A stretch of 64,000 nt of DNA from Apodemus sylvaticus (lineage: Eukaryota > Chordata > Mammalia > Rodentia > Muridae), in NCBI RefSeq assembly GCF_947179515.1, contig NC_067480.1, forward strand, positions 8,117,501-8,181,500, given 5' to 3'. The first letter of the stretch is position 1, and each line of letters starts with the position of its first letter. The position numbers and the translations under genes were made by a program. Under the pieces are notes generated by a model. The model was not told the DNA's origin. It saw only the letters and a list, made by a program, of their open reading frames with translations, and searched no databases. Below, piece by piece: positions 22,064 through 33,172 of this stretch.

Positions 22064-22440
22064 CGTAGACGTGCCCAGACACTTGGGTTTTGTTCGTTCC
22101 AGATGTAGTGGAGTTGACAACCCAAAGCACCCACCTCAGCAGAGGGGGCTGCTGGTTTTTATAGTTCTGTTGTTTATTTCCCAGTTGGTTTAAGAACCGT
22201 TTGTTCCTTTCCGCCTCCCCCATGCGCATTAGAAGTTTGCGAGTTTACTGAGGCGATACAATTTACTCTTCCCTGGTTGTCCTTTGATGGTGTTCTCCCA
22301 TTTAATCCGTTTCTACTGCACTGCTGGCGGGCTGGTCACCAGCTGCTTGGTTTGCGCTTGCCTTGAAACATCTCTCTCCTGCAGTGACTTTAAAAGATAA
22401 CTTTTTGTTTGTTTGTTTGTTTGATTGATTTTTTTTTTCT

Positions 22441-22540
22441 GACACAGGGGGTTTCTCTGTATAGCCCTGGAACTCAGAAATCCGCCTGCCTCTGCCTCCC
22501 AAGTGGTGGGATTACAGGGTGCACCACCACTGCCTGGCTT
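22441..22540 (-). mobile_element. B1 SINE, antisense, internally deleted
   Basis: gggggtttctctgtatagcc joins to ctggaactcagaaatccgcc, skipping about 30 bases of the B1 centre, then runs to accaccactgcctggc. Confidence 0.9.
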
Positions 22541-23141
22541 AACGGGGCCCCCCACTCTTGTCTCTCACTACTTCCTTGGCTTCTAGCCTAAGAGTGGAAA
22601 GGTCATTGTTCTGACGGACCGTCTGTTGTTTGTGAGTCGGGATTTTCTTTTTATCTTGCACTGTTTAATACCATTTCTTTCTCCTGTAGTCTTGGCCTTT
22701 CAACTGTAATGTGCCACAGAAGGTTCTGCTCTGGCCGGCGTCCATTTGAAGTTCTAAATGCTTCTTGTACTTGAATAAGATTCCTTCCCCAGATTTGGGT
22801 AACTCTGCTACGCTTTCATGGCTGAGTTTTCTATACTTTTATTTTATATTCTATTGTTTAACTGCACTCTGTTTTTGAAACAAATTTAGGGAAAGTTTTT
22901 TACTATAGACTTAAGTATGGGTATGTATGGGTATTAAGAGAGGGCAGAGAAACATGTCAGGGAAAACTGGTGTGTAGTACATGATGAAGAGAGCCTGTGG
23001 ATCTCGCCTCTTCCCCCACTAACATCTCCGTGAAATGCCCCCTCAAACTTGTCTACATCTGCTAGTCCCTCTTGGGTTTGATCCCGTGGACTGTGGGTAC
23101 TCGCCATGATTTCTAACTGATTAGGGGTTTTCTTTTTCTTT
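22541..23141. other. Intron 3, no recognised element
   Basis: About 600 bases without a recognised repeat. Confidence 0.5.
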
Positions 23142-23319
23142 GAAAGATTTATTTATTTATTATATGTAAGTACACTGTAGCTGTCTTCAGACACCCCAGA
23201 AGAGGGCATCAGAGCTCATTACAGATGGCTGTGAGCCACCATGTGGTTGCTGGGATTTGAACTCAGGACCTTCAGAAGAGCAGTCAGTGCTCTTAACCGC
23301 TGAGTCAGCTCTCCAGCCT
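23142..23319 (-). mobile_element. B2 SINE, antisense
   Basis: aaagatttatttatttatta, acactgtagctgtcttcaga, gctgggatttgaactcagg and tcagctctccagcc; close to consensus. Confidence 0.96.
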
Positions 23320-23337
23320 GGGGGTTTTTCTGTTTTT

Positions 23338-23340
<3 letters not shown>

Positions 23341-23410
<70 letters not shown>

Positions 23411-23411
23411 T
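23341..23411 (+). repeat. (TC)n then (TG)n microsatellite
   Basis: About 50 bases of (TC)n with one TTTC break, then about 20 bases of (TG)n. Confidence 0.96.
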
Positions 23412-24776
23412 TTCTCCTAGGATCTCAAGGTATTTTTTTGGTGTTTAGTTTCTCATCTGGGTTACCTACTTTCCTACCTGAATTTTTATCCAGATCTTGA
23501 ATTGCTTTTCTGATCCATTGATCTCTTTGTTCCCTTGTTGAAGTGGGTTTTATAAGCAGTTTTGAATTCTTTGACATTTTGTCTATTTCATGATTTTTTT
23601 AAAATATGGTATAGAATTCAGGATCTTTGAAAGCACTGTCTTACCTTGATTTTGTTGTCATTTCTTGTGGTTTTGTATTAGTTTGTATAGCTGTGGGCTA
23701 CCATGAATACTTCTTTTGAGTTTTCTCTTGGGGTCATCTTAGGCCATCTCTCTGAGAATGCTCTTCCAGGACTGCTAAGATGGGGAAGCAAACTACTGTC
23801 CCAGTAACAAACAAGGTGCGATCTGGGAGGAGAGTCCGTCCTTCCAAGCCAGCAAGTGCCAGTCTCCTTTTCAGGGGCCTCTCTTTCTCTGTGTACCAGG
23901 AGCCTCTGCTGGACACACTTGGTTTTGCAGTGAGATTTCCGGTTGGTACACCTAGTACCAAGTGTGTTGAGGAGTTGGGAAGGTGTCTTTGTCTCAGCTT
24001 CACTTCTGTGGGACGCCCAGGAGTCCTTACCACCGTCTTCGAAGAGCTCCTATCTGGTCTCTCCAAGATGACTTGGGCTACAGAGCACTGCAGCCAGTCA
24101 CGAGTAATTGTCCTGTTTGGGCCTGATCTGGCCTTCTGTGCTGGGCTCTTCTCAGAACCAAGGCTACTGCAAGGTCAGAGCAGGGTCGCCTTGGTGCTGT
24201 CAGCCTTGAAGATCGATGTAGTGTACTGGTCAGGTCATCAAGACAATCCTTAGTGATGAGGATGCCCGAGGTCTCCTGTGAACAAATCCTCCTGAAAAGA
24301 AGCTGTGTCTGCCGAGACTGATGCCGAGTTGGTGAGGACTCCAGCTGTTCCGTGGGAAGGTTGGAATGAAGCAAGTCCAGACACTAGTTGCCTTTTTTTT
24401 TTTTGGGCTGGTTCAAGCCTTAGAAGAGTTATTCCTTGACCAAGTCTGTCAGAGCAAACACCCTGTGACTAATACATTAAGCGCCTTTTGGAACCTAGCT
24501 GCTTAGCGGACTCTGACTTCCACCAGCCCCAATGCTCATAGACTATCTTGGGCCTATAGAAAAATCTTCTCTCATCTCATGCCTGACTCTCTAATGTATC
24601 CACCAACATATATTAAACTTGTCTTGATTTATGACTTTGTTTCTTATTAAAAACTAAATAAAACTGCTTCCACATAGGAAGTGGGATTTGGAGTAACCTA
24701 ATTCTGTGTTCCTTAAGCTGGGGTCAATCAGAATGGCTACAGAAGAAACTCTTATTCCCTTTGAGATGAGAGCCCT
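23412..24776. other. Intron 3, unrecognised 1.4 kb
   Basis: No SINE, exon or RNA gene seen. The T-rich first 330 bases (ctgatccattgatctctttg, ttgaattctttgacattttg) could be a degraded antisense L1. A 157-codon frame at 23780-24253 has no homology I recognise. A short poly-T sits at about 24393. Confidence 0.45.
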
Positions 24777-24965
24777 GTTTTTTTTTTTTTTTTTTTTTTT
24801 CTCTCGACACTTTTGAGTCAAGCAGGAGTTTAATCCAAAGTGAAGGAGACAGATACAAGATAAAGGCAGGGTGCCAGGGCGCCACCCTGTCCTTGTGGGA
24901 TCAAGTGTGGAGTCAGCCTTTTTAGCAAAAACAGGTTCGAGGCAGCTATTATCACGAGGTATCAT
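24777..24965 (-). other. Poly-T-headed segment, possible antisense retrocopy
   Basis: A run of about 23 T is followed by ctctcgacacttttgagtca and about 165 bases of unrecognised sequence. A poly-T head fits a reverse-inserted cDNA, but I see no clear target-site duplication and cannot identify a parent. Confidence 0.25.
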
Positions 24966-25267
24966 TTTGGACTTTTAGGAAATTCCTATGCTTGCCAATA
25001 CCCAGGAATCTAAATTGAGGCTCATGACCTTGGGAAGTGTGCACCTCTACAGCAGAGCAAATGTTTATATTTGTATGATATCCCAGCGCGTGGAAGATTC
25101 TAGGCTTTTGTACTTCTTCTCCTTCTCCCTTTTCTTCTCTCTCTTCCTCCTCCTCCTCTTTATTATTATTAATTATTATTTCTTAAAACTGAACCTGGGG
25201 CTGCTAAGAGCAAGCACTCCACCACTGAGCTGTACCACCTCTACTGTCTTATAAATACACTAGTCTT

Positions 25268-25460
25268 GGCACTACAGATGGCTCAGCAGATTAGAGCTCT
25301 AGGTGCTCTTCTGGAGGATCTGAGTTTGGTCCCCAGCACCCCTGTGGCAACTCACAATTGTTTGTAACTCCAGTTCCTGGGAATCGACGCCATCAGCTGA
25401 GGCCCTTGATCACCATGCACACTCTTGGTGCACATACACGCAGGCAAAGATGTTCATAGA
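25268..25460 (+). mobile_element. B3-type SINE, sense
   Basis: cagatggctcagcagattag, ctctaggtgctcttctggag, gtttggtccccagcacccc and cttggtgcacatacacgcag. Confidence 0.75.
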
Positions 25461-25639
25461 CAAAAAGTAATTTAACCACAGGAGCACACATCTTGGTGGT
25501 ACATGCCTTTCATTCCAGAAAGTAGAGACACCGAGAAAGTTCCAGGCCAGACAGAGCCTGTCAGAAAGGAAGCCCCATTGGTTCTAGCAAAGGAAGCTGA
25601 GCCCCTCCTCTCTCCTTTCTCCTCTCCTCTCCTGTTTTG

Positions 25640-25770
25640 TTTTGTTATTGAGACAGGGTATGTAGCCCATGCTATCCTGCACCCCACTATGTAGGCAAGG
25701 CTAGCCTCACACTCAGAGATTTGCCTGCCTCTGTCTCCTGAATGTTGGGATTAAAGACATCCCCCCCTGT
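25640..25770 (-). mobile_element. Old B1-type SINE, antisense
   Basis: tattgagacagggtatgtag, cctcacactcagagatttgc, ctgcctctgtctcctgaatg and ttgggattaaagaca. Confidence 0.75.
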
Positions 25771-25886
25771 CCCCCACGCATGAAGGAGCACTTTTGGATT
25801 TAATGGCATATTTATTAAAAAGGAAAAAAGTAAGAAAGGCGTTTCTTGCTATTGCATAAGTCATGTATCATCTTTAAAAAAAAGTG

Positions 25887-26055
25887 AGCCAGGCTTGGTG
25901 GCGCACGCTTGTAATCCCAGCACTTGGGAGGCAGAGGCAGGTAGATTTCTGAGTTCGAGGCCAGCCTGGTCTACAAAGTGAGTTCAGGACAGCCAGGGCT
26001 ACACAGAGAAACCCTGTCTCAAAAAACAACAACAACAACAACAAACAAAAAAATG
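25887..26055 (+). mobile_element. B1 SINE, sense
   Basis: ccaggcttggtggcgcacgc, cacttgggaggcagaggcag, ggccagcctggtctacaaag and gagaaaccctgtctc with an (AAC)n tail. Confidence 0.96.
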
Positions 26056-26790
26056 AAAACAAGTCCTCAGGATGACACCACCATTCTTTGGTACTAAGCG
26101 TTGTGGATAGCTCCCTCCATTTTCTCCAGGCCCTCTCTGTTTACCCCTCCATTCTGTCGGGTGTCAGGATGTTGAGGCAGGCATATTAACTAGGCTCTCT
26201 TTTCAGGGAAGAGAGAAGGTCTGTGTGAAACTGGGACAGAGAGATCCTTCATTACCGTTTTTTCCATTCAGCTCCTGCCAGTGGAGCACGCTGGGAATGG
26301 CAAGAATTTTCTTCCATCACCCGCCTTTGTTACAGTTCTCCCGGGCCTTGGGGCCTTTTGGCTTTTGCCCTTGACTCGCCCTGGCTGTGACTGTGGCTGC
26401 CCTGCATTCCTGGGCAGGGCTGGAGCTTCTAATTGGGAGCTGGCACCTGAGGCCTATCTGCAAACTGGCTACAGACTGGCTTTGTCCCTGGCTGCCTCTG
26501 ACTCTCCAGGGACAGCTCATTCTCTGAAAAAAAAAATCACTCTGCAGGATCTGTCCTGCAAGATCCGGAACCTGAGGCCAGAATGTCTGGCAGGGCTGAT
26601 TCTCATCTGGGGAGCAGAGCCCAGCTGGAGCCATGTTTGTTTGGAAACTTCGTGTCTTTTCCTCTACGGCTCATTCCTGACCTGCAGTTCTGCTACTGTG
26701 AAATTTATGAAGTCATCACATGCGAGTTAAGAATCTTGTTTGGAGGATTTCCTGGCATAATACTTTCACTGTATTTGAGAAAGGGAAAAA
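26056..26790. other. Intron 3, no recognised element
   Basis: About 730 bases. Frames of 149 and 105 codons exist on opposite strands but neither has homology I recognise. Confidence 0.5.
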
Positions 26791-26894
26791 AGAGAGGGAG
26801 GGAGGAAGCAGGGGGTGGAGAGGAGGAGGATGAAGGGAGGAGAGGGAGTGTGTGTGTGTGTGTGTGTGTACGTGTACGTGTACGTGTACGTGTA
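26791..26894 (+). repeat. Purine tract, (TG)n and (TACGTG)n
   Basis: GGAGG-type purine tract at about 26791-26847, then strictly alternating purine-pyrimidine sequence from 26848 to 26894 made of (GT)n and four TACGTG hexamers. Confidence 0.95.
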
Positions 26895-27055
26895 GAGTGT
26901 ACAGTCTATAGACACTCAAAAATGCACATCTTCTTTGAGTCAACAATTCTACCTTTTACAGGATCACAGATGATGCCCAGAATCCACTGTGAGTTTCAGA
27001 GACAGAAAACTTCTAGCCACCATTTCTACAACCATCTTTACCTCCATTCCACTTT

Positions 27056-27194
27056 TTTTTTCCGAGACAGGGTTTCTCTGTATGGCCTTGCTGTCCTGGA
27101 ACTCACTCTGTAGGCCAGGCTGGCCTTGAACTCAGAGATCCTTGCCTCTGCCCCCCAAGTGCTGGGATTACAGACGTGCGCCACCACCGCCCGT
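27056..27194 (-). mobile_element. B1 SINE, antisense
   Basis: ccgagacagggtttctctgt, gtaggccaggctggccttga, agtgctgggattacagacg and ccaccaccgcccg. Confidence 0.95.
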
Positions 27195-27402
27195 TGAAGA
27201 GAGCCCTTAAAAACCATGATAAAGATGCTGAAGTCCAGCTCACAGTCAATGGCTTTGAGGAGGGAGGGGAAGGACTCGGGTTTTTAAGGGGCTTTGACCA
27301 TGCTCCAGTGAGTATACAGGCAACACAAATAGGACTCAGTGCCCCCCCATCTCTCTTCCTTTCTCTCCTTCCTCTTCCTCTTCTTCTCCTTCTTCTTCAT
27401 TT
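27195..27402. other. Intron 3, unrecognised with CT tract
   Basis: Unrecognised sequence ending in a CTT/CTC pyrimidine tract (about 27340-27400). Confidence 0.5.
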
Positions 27403-27535
27403 GTTTATTTAGGAGGGCACAAATGTAACAGGGTGGATCTGGGAGGAACAGGAAGTGAGTATGATTGGGGTTGTGCTTTGTATGACATTCCCAAATAATC
27501 AATAAATATATATATATATAAAAAAAAGAAAGAAA
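27403..27535 (+). mobile_element. Rodent LINE-1 3' UTR end, sense
   Basis: cagggtggatctgggaggaa, caggaagtgagtatgattgg and ttcccaaataatcaataaat followed by TA and A-rich sequence match the 3' end of older rodent L1 (Lx-type) elements. The rest of the element is absent. Confidence 0.65.
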
Positions 27536-27974
27536 GAAAAGGAACTATAGTGAGGAGCTGTCTTTCCAGTTCCCTGTGTTAAATGTCTCATCCTCAGTGT
27601 GGCGCTATTGGAAGGTGGAAGAACTGCAGTGGGTGGGACCTGTCTTGGGGTCACTGGGGTCACTCCCTTGAAGGGAGTTTGTGGAATCCTGGCAACTTCT
27701 CTCTCTGTTCTGTGATCCATCCCTCGTGAAGTGAGGTCTTGCTCCAGCCATGAAAAGTCTTAACTACAGGCTGAATCTGACTAATTGATAGTAGACTAGA
27801 ACCCCAAACCTCTGAGATAAGATAGCCTCTTTCTCTCAGCTGATCACCTCAGATACTTTGCTAGTGTGCTAGGAGGCTGACTGCTACAGCATTCATCCAC
27901 AAGAGCCGAAAAGGCTAGCACCTGAAGGTCGCTCCTTTCTCACTGTGTGGACAACTATAAAAAACCAAGTAGTC
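27536..27974. other. Intron 3, no recognised element
   Basis: About 440 bases with nothing recognised. Confidence 0.5.
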
Positions 27975-28100
27975 AGGGCTGGGGAGGTAACTCCATAGTG
28001 AACCGTGGATATTGCTCTTCCAGAGGACCTGAATTTGGTTCCCAGCACTCGTGTTGGACAGCTCACCACCGCCTCCGTAAGACCAGATCCAAGGGGATTC
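27975..28100 (+). mobile_element. B3-type SINE, sense, 3' end replaced by CA array
   Basis: ggctggggaggtaactccat, gctcttccagaggacctgaa and tttggttcccagcactcgtg; the 3' part runs directly into the CA-rich VNTR. Confidence 0.8.
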
Positions 28101-28134
<34 letters not shown>

Positions 28135-28294
28135 CATACCCCCATACACACACACACAACCACACACACACACACACACACACCCCATACCCCCATACAC
28201 ACATACACAACCACACACATACACACACACACACACACACACCCCATACCCCCATATACACACACACAACCACACACATACACACACACACAAA
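28101..28294 (+). repeat. CA-rich VNTR with CCCCATA blocks
   Basis: (CA)n runs are punctuated by three copies of ccccatacccccata starting at about 28132, 28183 and 28242 (spacing 51 and 59) and by aacca breaks, giving a higher-order unit of about 51-59 bases. Confidence 0.95.
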
Positions 28295-28340
28295 GTGAAA
28301 TCTTAAAAAAAAAAAAAAAAAACCAAAAAACAAAACGAGA

Positions 28341-28536
28341 GGCTGGAGAGATGGCTCAGCAGTTAAGAGCACTGACACACTGACTGCTCTTCCAAAGGTC
28401 CCGAGTTCAATTTCCAGCATCTACATGGCGGCTCACAACTGTCTATAATGGGATCTGATGCCCTCTTCTGGTGAGTCTGAAGACAGCTACAGTGTACTCA
28501 TATACATAAAATAAAAAAATCTTTAAATAAAACAAC
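28341..28536 (+). mobile_element. B2 SINE, sense
   Basis: ggctggagagatggctcagc, gctcttccaaaggtcccgag, gccctcttctggtgagtctg and an A-rich tail. It has an extra actgacac duplication in the head (cactgacacactgactgct). Confidence 0.96.
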
Positions 28537-29832
28537 CCACCAAACAAACAAAACTAGTCACATGTCCAAAGAACATAGATAACTACTATCTCTTTGAAGA
28601 GACAAATTGGCACAGAATTTTCTGTGCTGCTCCTAAACGGTACCTGGGCATTATCTGAACACTGAAATTTAAAGTGTATATTTTGTTGAGTCGTCTGTGA
28701 AGACTTGGAATTGGCGTCTGATGTGTTGATTTCTAAATAGCCTTTCGAAAAAGATTTTAATAAGAAAGCTTTTACCAACCTCCTACAAGTATGACCTTTA
28801 TTCTGGAAGAATCTTCTGTGATCTTCCTGTCGATATTAACTCTGACCTCTCTCAAAGTAAATTATATCACAGCAGTCCGTGGCTAAGTGTGTGCACTTCT
28901 GTTCTCGCTGTGTGAGGCGAACGGATATATACTGTAAGCTAGACATGATTCATCTCTTTGTCCTTCACAAATATTACCCTTTGGTCAATGCATTATTGAG
29001 TTTCGGAACTGAGACATTAACTTTTAATTTATTAAAACCCTTTCGTCTCCAGCAATAAAGTCCTTTAAGTGGCTTCACCAACAGATTTATTTCAGAGTGA
29101 TTCCTTTGTGGGGAATGGAAGAAAGCTAATGCATTGCAGGCTGAGGGTTTTCAATAATTCATGAGACCCGCGTGCCTTTGGCTCTTCTAGAGGCAGCTTT
29201 GGAGGCAGAGCTCAAAGGGAAATCTCATGTCTGAGTTCTGGGAAGTGGGTTTGTGTTCACACTTAGCAGAGGCTGTTTTGAAAACAAGAAGTGGGGGGGG
29301 GGGGGAAGCTCACCTGATAGGCTGAGAGGCAGCTTGTATGCACCCTCTGTCTTTAGCAAAGCCTGGTGCTTACAGACATTTCTTTTTCCTCCCATGAACC
29401 AAAATCCTGAGTGGTCTTGACGCAGGAGGAGTGTATTGCCAGGGGTGGGTTGAAGGTGAATCCTCAGATCAAGGCAGTTAGTGCAGACATAGGGAGATGT
29501 TTGACTGTGAAAGCCCTGCATGGTATCTTGTGCTGTGAGACCTGGTGTGGTGTTTGTGGGCAGAGGAAAGTGGCAGACTCTCCCTCACCCCATTTCTTAA
29601 AAGCCACTGAACCCCAGGGTGGTTTTCCTTCAGAGAGAGACTTGTTTGTGATCACTGCATCCTGACTTCTTTCGAGGTATTCTGAGCAGTCCACCGAGAA
29701 GTGCCTTGTGGGAGAAAGAGAGAGAGGGTAGTTTTGTTGTTTGCCAGAAATACTACGGGATTCACATTTCCTCTTCCTCCTTTGTGCCCCAACAGAAATA
29801 GCTGATTTTTTAAATATTTTTTGAAATATATC
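28537..29832. other. Intron 3, no recognised element
   Basis: About 1.3 kb without recognised repeats except a poly-G run near 29294-29306. Confidence 0.5.
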
Positions 29833-30000
29833 ATTTTTTTTGTGTGTGTGTGGGTGGGGACATGTGGCCCTGCTACTCCGCCCAGATGGAGGTCAGAGAA
29901 CTTGGAGGATGTGGTTCCCGCCTTCAGCCACGCGGGCTCCTGGGATTGAACTCAGGTCTTCAGGCTTGGTGGCAAGTGCCCTTACCTGCTGAGCCATGGC
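29833..30000 (-). mobile_element. tRNA-derived SINE (B3/RSINE class), antisense
   Basis: gatggaggtcagagaacttg, gggattgaactcaggtcttc, ggcttggtggcaagtgccc and tgctgagccatgg behind a (GT)n head. Confidence 0.75.
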
Positions 30001-31627
30001 CTGCTCATTGTCATTTTAACCTAAACTCATCTTACTTAAAATTATTGTGTAATTTATATGATATAGCCTTTTAAATGTGAAAACTACTGGGCCTTCTCCT
30101 GCTGACAGTTTGGGAATGATCTAGAATTTATAGAACCATTGCTGTCCACCCTTTCCACAGGAAATTCTATCATTTCTGCTGCCTTTAGACAGTTTTCCAC
30201 TTCACAGTATGTCAAAAAAGATGTTTCCCCTTAAATAAAAATCCTCTTCATTTCAGGGGTTGTGGAACATTCTGTTGTCTACGTACGTTTTAGTCAGCCT
30301 CGGCTAGAACAAAATGCTGCAGAGCAGGGTTTTAGAGGACAGACATTTCTTTCTCATGGTTTTGATCCTGGTTCACAGTCTACCTCCTTCCTGTATCCTC
30401 ACGTACAGGGTGTAGAGGGGACATTCTTCCTCTCTGTGTAATTCTCTAATCCCATTGTGAGACTCTCTTCATGACCTCACCTGACCCCATGACCTATGAC
30501 CCCTTATGATCATCCCTCAGAAATGCCATCACACTGAGAAGGATGTCAACCCTGGAGTTGTGCAGGAGCACACAGACATCCGGTGCAGGACGTTACACAG
30601 TGCCGTGATGAACCTTCATGTTCTTTGAGGTTTTTTTTTTTTTTTTTTTACTTCCATTACAACATAGGGATTTAAATGTCATTCTGGGCCTGGTGGCCAT
30701 GCTAGTATATATTTCCTGTAAGTAGACTTCTGAGTCAAAGGGTATGCACATGTCAGTTTCTGCTGTGTCGATTCCAGTAGCTTTGCAGGGAAGCACTAAA
30801 TACCATACCCCTGTAGTAGTTGAGGGTGTCTCACTCCCCAGACCCACCCCAAAACTGAATCTAAGGCCTTTTAATGTTTATTGAATTACTAAATACCTCA
30901 TCATTCTTAGATCATTCCTTTGTTAATTGAATCAGTGTAAATATTTACAGGTAACTCTGGAATGAGTACTTATCATTTCTTCGTTTCCCTGTCGAGCTCT
31001 TTTTCACACTGGTTTATCCCAACAGCTTCTTAAATAAAAAATTAAATTAAATTAAATCAAAATACAAATTAAAAATACATAATCAAATCTGCATATAATG
31101 TATACATTCAGAGAATTTCAGAGAATAATTATCCGTTTTATTTGAGGATGAGAGATTCTGGATCTCACCATTTCTTGATTTGGGGGCTGAAGCCCATCCC
31201 GTGCGTCACCATTAGCTGACCTTGGTGGGTAACAAAGCTCCTGACGGAACTGGACCCAGCTGGGTCCTTGCTTCTTCCCTGTAGCTCTGCAGAGGTCTAG
31301 GACTCTATCTTTTCCTTACCACCGTGTAGTTCTAATGAGACCGTCCCAGGCCAGTAGAGAAAAGAAAAATTCAGAGGAAGGCAACACTGAAAATAAATCT
31401 GCAGCTGGCTTTTGGCCCAGAGGAGATTTCACGGTCCATAAACCACAAGTGTATGTATAGTTGGGGAGCAAAATTTATTATTTAATTTTAAGTCCGGAGA
31501 AGTCCAAGGGGGCGGGGGATTTAGAGCTCCTACGGGGATGATGCAGCATAAAATTTTAATGTGTGGCTTAGGGATGCTTAAACCTGTTTGTTGACTGCGG
31601 CCTGAGACTGCTGCCTGCTTTCCGCAG
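30001..31627. other. Intron 3 end; worn dispersed repeat at about 30290-30560
   Basis: gttttagtcagcctcggcta gaacaaaatgctgcag, agacatttctttctcatggt and later cctgaccccatgacctatgac follow the order of an old dispersed mammalian repeat. A poly-T run lies at about 30630-30649. The rest, up to the exon 4 acceptor, is unrecognised and AT-rich near 31030-31090. Confidence 0.45.
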
Positions 31628-31699
31628 TTCCACTCCCTGGCTCCCATGTACTACCGAGGGTCGGCGGCAGCTGTCATAGTCTACGACATCACTAAGCAG
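31628..31699 (+). CDS. Rab31: RAB31 exon 4: switch II
   Basis: This 72-nt, 24-codon exon encodes [20 protein letters not shown] and then ITKQ (residues about 68-91). It covers switch II, including the YYRG motif that changes shape on GTP binding, and the following beta strand VIVYD. The acceptor is gctttccgcag and the donor is CAG|GTAAGAA, both strong. It is phase 0 at both ends, so skipping it would keep the frame but delete switch II and one core strand; such a product should not be a working GTPase. It lies 20.9 kb after exon 3 and 1.4 kb before exon 5, in a SINE-poor stretch. Confidence 0.97.
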
Positions 31700-33065
31700 G
31701 TAAGAAGCTCTCCAATTTGAGCCGCCCCCCTGGGTGACACTGATTCTTGCCAGTGCCCCAGGAGCCTTGGCGGCCTGGCGGCCAAGGACACCAAAAGCTA
31801 CGCAGCCAGTGTGTTTCGCTCACAAAGACGCTTCAATCCATCTTCTCAATCACAGAAGCAATAGCATGACCCTTTAAAGAAACATCTGTTTCTTTTATTT
31901 ATGTGTATGAATAGTTTACCTGCATATATATCAGACACTACACGTGTCTGGTTCCCACAGAGGTGAGAAGAGGGCATTGGATATGGACTTGCAGAGACTT
32001 ACGAGTCACCATGGAGGTGCTGGGAACCAAACCTGGTCCCCTGAAAGAGCAGCCGGTGGTTTAGCTGCTGGGTCACCTTTCCACCCATTTGTTAAAACTG
32101 CGCTCTCACCAGGCCAGGCCATGCCCGTGAGCACTTTCCTTGAGAATGTCTTAAGTTCTGGGTGTTTTATCATTATGGCTTATTTTCTGTTAGTGGTTCA
32201 GTTGCACCATTCAAAGGTCAGAGGCAACATTTGTGCCTATAAAGGTAACTGTGTATATTCTTGTAGTCAGGTGTCCCCATTTATCTGTGGTGTGACTTTC
32301 TGTAGTCCTTGTTATCCAAGGTCAACTACCACCCAAAAGTATTGAACGGAAAATTCCAGATCAAGTGGTACATTTAAAACAATGTACTCTATTATTATGA
32401 TTATACTACTTGGTTACTGTTTTTATCTCACTCGGCCCTCATGTTTGCTTCAATTGTGCCATGGGCACTCGTGGGACAGGAGCAGGTTGTCTCTGGGCTT
32501 GGGTTCTAGGCCAGTGTCAGGTGCCCACTGAGGGCCCTGGAGTGTATCTCCTGCAGGTGAGACTGGCTGGAATGGATTCTGAGGTAAATTCGTTAACAAG
32601 CACGCGCTTCGGTTTGCTGGCCTTCCTCCTGCCCCAGTCCCTCTGGAATGCTGACTGGTAGCTGGCTCATTGCCGTTGTGTAGTCCATGAGTTCTGACCA
32701 CGTCCACCAAACGTCTGTCCACCTGGCCTCTGTCCTAGAGGAAGGTTAGGGTGAAGGGCAAACAGGACCTAAACAAACATTTCTTCTGAAGTAAGCCTCT
32801 GTATTTGCTTGATCCTGAGATCCTGGTTCCCACAGAGCCGAGGCTGTTATTTCTAGTCAATAGTTATTACAGAAGAAAGTTACAAATGTGATTTTTAACC
32901 CCCTCAAGCTTTAATTTAGAAAGAGACATCTGGGCTAATGTAAAGTAAGTGTCCCCTACAAACGTGTTGTTTTATTTTTCCGTTGACCTACACGGGGTTC
33001 ATATCTCTACCTCTTTGAAATGTATTGGCAGGTCTTCTCAGTGACTCATCTTGGTTTTTTATTAG
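31700..33065. other. Intron 4 (1366 nt)
   Basis: GTAAGAAG donor to tttttattag acceptor. It holds a worn antisense B2/B3-type SINE at about 31880-32092 and otherwise nothing recognised. Confidence 0.8.
31880..32092 (-). mobile_element. B3/B2-type SINE, antisense, worn
   Basis: gaggtgagaagagggcattg, gtgctgggaaccaaacctgg and aaagagcagccggtggttta follow the reverse-complement B3 order. Confidence 0.7.
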
Positions 33066-33172
33066 GATTCATTTCACACCTTGAAAAAATGGGTTAAAGA
33101 GCTGAAGGAGCACGGCCCAGAAAACATTGTGATGGCGATTGCCGGGAACAAGTGTGACCTATCCGATATTAG
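33066..33172 (+). CDS. Rab31: RAB31 exon 5: G4 motif NKCD
   Basis: This 107-nt exon encodes [20 protein letters not shown], then [15 protein letters not shown] and two bases of an Arg codon (residues about 92-127). NKCD (about 119-122) is the G4 guanine-specificity motif. DSFHTLKKW is the rodent form as I remember it; the human protein has Tyr at the His position. The acceptor is tttttattag and the donor is ATTAG|GTAAGACA. This donor and the last exonic codons are the parent of the tandem array that follows immediately in intron 5. Reading through the donor gives AGG TAA, so retention of even the first intron bases stops translation straight after Arg127. Confidence 0.97.

Noticed and set aside
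23780..24253. 157-codon frame on the + strand
   Set aside because: No homology I recognise and no flanking splice sites; a 110-codon frame overlaps on the opposite strand.
28005..28420. Cys/Val and Thr/His-rich frames on both strands
   Set aside because: CA/TG simple sequence and SINE; not coding.
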